From Sphaerolaimus hirsutus (lineage: Eukaryota; Nematoda; Chromadorea; Monhysterida; Sphaerolaimidae): a DNA stretch of 64,000 nt. Of this stretch, positions 62,301-64,000 are shown one piece after another. Both the position numbers and the translations under genes were made by a program. Location of the stretch: positions 17,664,704-17,728,703 of the forward strand of contig OZ038452.1 in the NCBI GenBank assembly GCA_964036195.1. Reading direction: 5' to 3'. Each line of letters opens with the position of its first letter. The first letter of the stretch is position 1. Below the pieces are notes generated by a model that saw only the letters and a program-made list of their open reading frames with translations, had not been told where the DNA came from and searched no databases.

Positions 62301-64000
62301 TGGGATGACGAATGTCAGGCGGCCTTCGAAGAACTTAAGAAGCGTTTAGTAGAAGGCCCAATTTTAGCCTACCCTAAAGAGGGTCGCCCATTTATTTTGC
62401 ACACGGACGCTTCGCGCAGTGGCTTGGGTGCGGTTTTGAGTCAAATGGACGATGCGGGCCGCCATCGCGTGGTCGCTTATGGTAGTTGCGCATTAAAAGG
62501 TGCGGAGAAACGTTACAATACCACGGAATTGGAATGTTTAGCTATTGTCTGGTCGTTGAAATACTGGAAACATTATTTAACACAGCAAGAAGTGATTATT
62601 GTAACGGATCATCGTACGCTTACATGGGCACTGGAAAACCGTTCTGAGAACCCTCGTTTAGACAAGTGGTATGTGTTTTTAATGGCTTACCAACCTAAGA
62701 TCATTTTTAAGCGTGGTAGTGAGAATAGTGTGGCGGATGCGTTGTCGCGTATTGCCGAGTCGGTTAATTTCCATAAGTGGACTGAGGATCATTTACAAGG
62801 TAAATTCGACCCCGAAGAGGTACCCGCCGGTATCTGCCCCCTGTCCACTTTTACTGATAAGTGGCAAGCGCACCCGTTGAACCAACCTGAGCCCGATTTG
62901 TCTGAATATTCTGCCGTTGAGATTACGAAAATTTCTGACAAAATTCACTACGAATGGCACCCCCCGCTCGGTGTAGGCCATATCCAATCCTTGGATAATA
63001 TACCTCACCCAGCTAATCAAGATAGAACACCGAAAGCGAACACCCCCTCAATTTTCGAAGCTAAGTCCACCCCCATCGAACGATTTAACATGACCGGTAA
63101 GGATGTCGATGTAATCCGCGATGCAGGTCTCGCGATAGACGGTATCGTGGGTTCTACGCTAGAATCTGTCGCTGAGGAAACCCAAAAATTTTGGCAACGG
63201 ATTATAAAAGGTCAGGAAGATGACCCCGATACTCAGTCCATTAAGTTATTTTTGACCACTAGGCAATACACAAAACATGCGCGCTTCAATACTTGGTTAG
63301 ATCGCAATTATACTGGGTTTTGTGTGGCGCATGATGTACTGTGGTTTATGGGAAATGCTAGTCGTCGTGCGTGTTTGGTGGTTCCAATAGAAATTACTTC
63401 AGAACTTTGCGAAAGGTTTCATTCCTGGGGACACCCAGCTGGTCTCAAGTTGTCCATGTGGCTAAGAATTTACTTTTGGTGGTTCACACTGACCATGGAT
63501 GCTCATCGTGCGGTGGATAAATGTCTGGAGTGCGCCACTAGGACAGGACAGGGTCGTAAACGTCTCAACCCGCTCACCCCTATTTCAGTGGTGGCAGAGC
63601 CATTCTTTCGTATCCATATGGACGTCCTAAAAATGCCAATGTCGCAAAACGGTTTTCAGTACGTATTGGTCTTGCAAGATGCTTTTACGAAATACCCTTG
63701 TGCGTACGCTCTTCGATTAAAAGACGCGGAAACAGTGGCGTACCATTTTATGCAATTTGTTTCAGATCATGGTGTCCCACGAGTACTTGTAACTGACAAT
63801 GGTTCGGAATTTTGCAATGCAATTTTACATGGGTTGACACAATTTTGGGGAACAGACCATCGCAAGACCACTGTGTACCGTCCACAAGCGAATGCATTAG
63901 TAGAGCGTTTCAATCGTACTTTGTTAGATATGCTGGCAAAAATGTGCACTCTGCGCCCCACTGACTGGGATGAGTGGCTTGCCCCTGCCCTGTACTGGTA
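53391..64000 (+). CDS. Giant single-frame Gag-Pol of a Ty3/gypsy LTR retrotransposon, 3' truncated by the window
   Basis: One open frame of at least 3,536 codons begins at ATG 53391 (in-frame TGA two codons upstream) and is still open at the edge. Order by residue: about 1-1,540 unassigned; coiled coil about 1,541-1,576; Gag capsid-like segment about 1,600-1,700; CCHC knuckles at 1919 and 1956; protease DTGA at 2309; reverse transcriptase YLDD at 2858; RNase H HTDASRSGLGAVLS with D3006; integrase HHCC (H3344, H3348, C3378, C3381) and D3411, D3469, E3505 with D35E spacing. All known catalytic residues looked for are present and no stop or frameshift was found, so the copy may be recent. Usual gag-pol proteins are about half this size. 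Gag and pol share a frame without a visible frameshift site. Confidence 0.93.
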   Translation, partial: MMEVVFVCLHSNKVELSVFEAWANLVSVSESAPSSEGFWEVDDLEPGPVFDSFEPVSELFQIQRRATYAEKVQGAGDFVIDSVLPNGEVICDASQQWLFDHLIMEPAFIEPGICGVFEGTAERLKKSVQPRNLWYLVGKRGKLQPHVIRRKLLQFARPDFVSCGNQVDRKAQKPTSFGVARSKGTKLVKFGRQGSRARGKRRAGRAIVDRPVDIMPLVELSELCDYLVGVLPSFVVPHVQKVTKSPVRCCTFGVIRQDELHERIVESSDGSGHCPRCCYLVHNDKVARPEGLYHYIGDEVVVPGGVLYYIGGPTSGHGTVLHPPFTPPSHRTHSHPPRVQGVVFQLSPMLPCTYWNHKCWLLRKRFERLKCVSRAYYRSISWHTAPSMLQQSQISKFERLRYTMPWQRFLMRILKFSKSFSWPVSVNFQFKTFDTVDVEPELCQSCEKYVTTDYSYDSFDYQYLYLSVDDGAPWSFDDSEQSTVLSSPPCASIDSDSLKCQTYVSGIVDQCQFEHDVNLAAGQYSYLPADDGVSESSDDFEFSTEWSLSSHASIDSDSLKCQTDVSGIAGHGQFEHSVDLAASQPSTLDDSTCDTDVALEHVCSTTLSAAQSFQTVFIEDSLNSFEIIDDYMADPAALSGAHTTPDANDNYMVHAADINMLQYNSSLGVVTRRRGNSNQQSFFELDGRERARPVGQWASTSRHGVTCSDVGDSVGSRGRMSDLATPAYTAEPGMSYVNESRDTVLRRPDEEFPHATSSPCLSIQSPSRPPTSVCDLSTPVKPPPSNPVNSPQPQPFTGLVRQHRELLTNNQSEIDTMISPLQQACEPTKLWDHLKPSDQCIGDVLQPFEKLLSELDPEINKLDQLLFDLATVTPSDPSQQTTLDNVTSALMTLRTWSQAMLPFRGSLQDSIDRTLSVHLKPRVDSLAGDLQSLLSNFCADANALTKPPVDVSTLAQRQANQQVLAASDPGPARPQSRAYPVQCALAFVQSVLLVSAQSARGWTTLRSQIQSKSTAGVFGLENKGVSQTVRAAALRSLTEAWVYLDVHRTGFSTYMPLLGTLPETARYAMAQFHGCIAEGIRLNHAFADILPEIKRQVNGPVARKTRKELLAHLGNTLDSARDLLCRLENLDFAQYNALCVMHIGRVSDRCTPQKCRLVCQNLLNNIGFGLDWLHQLRGKTPVPTPKPQPSRVLEPHQSAHQPSMYTTPLNRSISTLPPAWNNVLVAHLMSPDPMRRLATHQWPPDPSIKVQTDPPRIVLTDLSMHAWVEPVGPEFSVGPVAELDVKTTWVGRILPTVGIMDTPWAIIDPRNTDLVRAYSKLLIAAYFESEYIFQLVFRYGWFPDSLLTAFQRCAFLVQKLVDTLDRSIKHGETVGITDTYPLPEQYHINGRFLYKLASDARRDYTQVGANYNKLARRYGAVPVHTTPMLPIDRNNRFEHSRRRLQLPTAQNAHSQMVRVTNSGSYDANVDMIQPDDVGTRDNQYDFLLSHQGYQQPDSAGGAPVPAAVQAPQRLYHTGHQHTGRLSVPPAHPSSSVAPTSALDQLKSEMDQKYANMRDQMEAMNANMRALLDQRRAQSRAQPQVSQPNVSNDPPSTTTSSDEDLAKRIKKLKMLGCPMFSGKTSVDVSQWLAQFTAKCKICKIASDEEMALTLAAVLEHDAATLCYGQPQEVQTSFSKLESALKAHFGQAKHVLATCRAITLMNWKPNDTIDTVRRRLMTESAQLKNVNHSERELRMIEGFLHALGQHNSELRQLVELNSAALESFDKLIQHAKVAQQSLENRKLEQDRSAKDTEFKRMRDELSQLRQQMSSARMGDNRQQLGGGTLAGQRPMFRPPMDMRQNPRFAFPAPQAQPSAQPPFNAQRMPFRPQRDIPPMRLPPAVQGPRFAPRPTVDVGPPVVAIDKPGRQPPNAYKSYFCDKCKMSGHTTEECGRRATGPTSSGPAPGQTPREPLKCFKCNKPGHFSRECPENTPAQNVNELYAQYDIIPDDQIGYTDLQDDLVDGVADPNDLQGYYNEYPSETMHQYQYDYSDMVPPETDALAEEENDVRVNFLGSCPELYNHSDSTPISYFDVCVTQWVDTSTTEPKGAAPKCQAYVPGTARALSDSVTGRRPTVSFCKTLTGVPQVDHVCDSIPHPSIPEIRIQSCEPDQTSTLAVTTQKSQAYAPGIRDIASTDDLEHVVLSSPKGAQVQTQTSTWTPSINMFRPINPATHTSVVAALDLSTSDAGRETCRDRRKYYWEQLSTDLGVKRMEYQCNAAQVVVTEPLGARLQSGKMTRPKHTVRDLITPSIYHRAVIQGVGPYLVLADTGAELSAIPVSLLEQIESLSGKCLDRRIFQLEKPLVCKGYTGHKHTLLYSIQLTVSIGTETRRINFAISFEGTQCIIGIGDYAKFWFLPICPGACMTRPVMHSNKRYLIPGDEPCLLYEGEIPYVDTGLRTGAIAKSGENIPEAIERVQSSNIYTVGSLLEPYLTPKTDVNRLCSSSPVPYFSPSKGTGAVGVVATENWVCPPRSVSYVPAELTGDPQEILTTVLFSPHAHFSENFENTLLPLENGNELFVPFANHSDKEMVLFACQSLGWAEEVVVEPTNDFHMNELAVEFADVWWQTVQTPLCKALCEANLASTHVEPPEDPVITAQSPPETRLHQLGKILDEGVLSHLPLEKQQVLRDWLLERHHIFSLSDFDMGDTGDIIYHPIETGNSPPIQQKVRRLAIGLRKEVERQVQLWLKLGIIEPSVSPWASPIVPVRKKNGALRLCVDYRRVNLVTKRDCFALPNCADLIDMAGLVHPQYFSSLDLASGYLQMRIDPRDIPKTAFTSHVGLFQYKFMPFGLVNAPASFSRLIANVLAGLDPDRVHFYLDDVLVCAETEERMYSLLDDVFARFDRYTLKVGIKKCEFFKERVNFLGCVLTREGIEMQQSKITTIQNYPVPVTTKEIRRFLGMCSFYRRWVEGFSFITRPLHLKIQGAKTTWDDECQAAFEELKKRLVEGPILAYPKEGRPFILHTDASRSGLGAVLSQMDDAGRHRVVAYGSCALKGAEKRYNTTELECLAIVWSLKYWKHYLTQQEVIIVTDHRTLTWALENRSENPRLDKWYVFLMAYQPKIIFKRGSENSVADALSRIAESVNFHKWTEDHLQGKFDPEEVPAGICPLSTFTDKWQAHPLNQPEPDLSEYSAVEITKISDKIHYEWHPPLGVGHIQSLDNIPHPANQDRTPKANTPSIFEAKSTPIERFNMTGKDVDVIRDAGLAIDGIVGSTLESVAEETQKFWQRIIKGQEDDPDTQSIKLFLTTRQYTKHARFNTWLDRNYTGFCVAHDVLWFMGNASRRACLVVPIEITSELCERFHSWGHPAGLKLSMWLRIYFWWFTLTMDAHRAVDKCLECATRTGQGRKRLNPLTPISVVAEPFFRIHMDVLKMPMSQNGFQYVLVLQDAFTKYPCAYALRLKDAETVAYHFMQFVSDHGVPRVLVTDNGSEFCNAILHGLTQFWGTDHRKTTVYRPQANALVERFNRTLLDMLAKMCTLRPTDWDEWLAPALYW
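54890..55090 (+). repeat. Internal repeat pair in the retrotransposon N-terminal extension
   Basis: Two copies about 180 bp apart encode DSDSLKCQTYVSGIVDQ and DSDSLKCQTDVSGIAGH followed by QFEH and LAA. Each is centred on a hairpin (54890-54907 and 55073-55090) with loops CCTACGTC and CCGACGTC and stem CCAGA/TCTGG. Acidic, serine-rich sequence surrounds them. Confidence 0.75.
58230..58480 (+). other. Retrotransposon Gag capsid-like segment
   Basis: The translation FSGKTSVDVSQWLAQFTAKC followed by LTLAAVLEHDAATLCY and FSKLESALKAHFG matches the layout of Ty3/gypsy Gag (a loading helix, a W-L-F core, then L..F). It is the first part of the giant protein that I can assign to Gag, at residue about 1,610. 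Confidence 0.6.
59672..59896 (+). repeat. Hairpin motif pair between Gag knuckles and protease
   Basis: 59672-59689 has stem CCAGG/CCTGG and loop CCTACGTC. 59879-59896 has a stem with one A.G mismatch and loop CCTACGCC. They encode KCQAYVPG and KSQAYAPG. Relatives lie in the leader and the N-terminal extension. Confidence 0.75.

Overview
The window is animal nuclear DNA, almost certainly from an arthropod. Genes are split by introns with GT..AG boundaries and compatible phases. It carries an ionotropic-receptor-like gene (a protostome chemosensory family), an Lk6/MNK kinase whose wording is closest to insect Lk6, and a NUDT8-type nudix hydrolase. Introns and spacers are packed with short terminal-inverted-repeat (TIR) transposons. 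I saw no tRNA, rRNA, CRISPR array or bacterial-style operon. The species cannot be named from the sequence.

Layout. 2.2-9.6 kb, minus: ionotropic-receptor-like gene, seven exons, with its introns full of nested MITEs. 11.3-15.8 kb, minus: one multi-exon gene not recognised. 15.96-17.29 kb, plus: complete NUDT8-like gene, head to head with the previous gene across about 145 bp. 17.3-21.1 kb: transposon-rich spacer. 21.2-23.0 kb, plus: 3' part of an unrecognised gene. 23.3-30.6 kb: spacer with a 1.44-kb foldback element. 30.66-44.91 kb, minus: complete Lk6/MNK gene, ten coding exons and 577 predicted residues, with a possible plus-strand exon inside one intron. 45.28-45.48 kb: 200-base assembly gap. 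46.0-46.4 kb, minus: candidate spliced transcript. 48.9-50.9 kb, plus: three joined exons of an unrecognised gene. 51.0-64.0 kb, plus: a Ty3/gypsy-class LTR retrotransposon running off the right edge.

Most notable points. (1) One intron inside the MNK kinase domain is exactly one MITE insertion: a CAGG target duplication plus the element ends supply both splice sites, the architecture of an introner. A second copy at 46.0 kb has the same layout. (2) The retrotransposon is one uninterrupted frame of at least 3,536 codons, with about 1,600 residues ahead of the first recognisable Gag segment. (3) Eight short hairpins with an invariant 8-nt loop length, a near-identical loop and covarying stems are scattered through the retrotransposon leader and ORF, in more than one reading frame. 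(4) Many hAT-like MITEs have intact 8-bp target duplications and are nested up to four levels deep.
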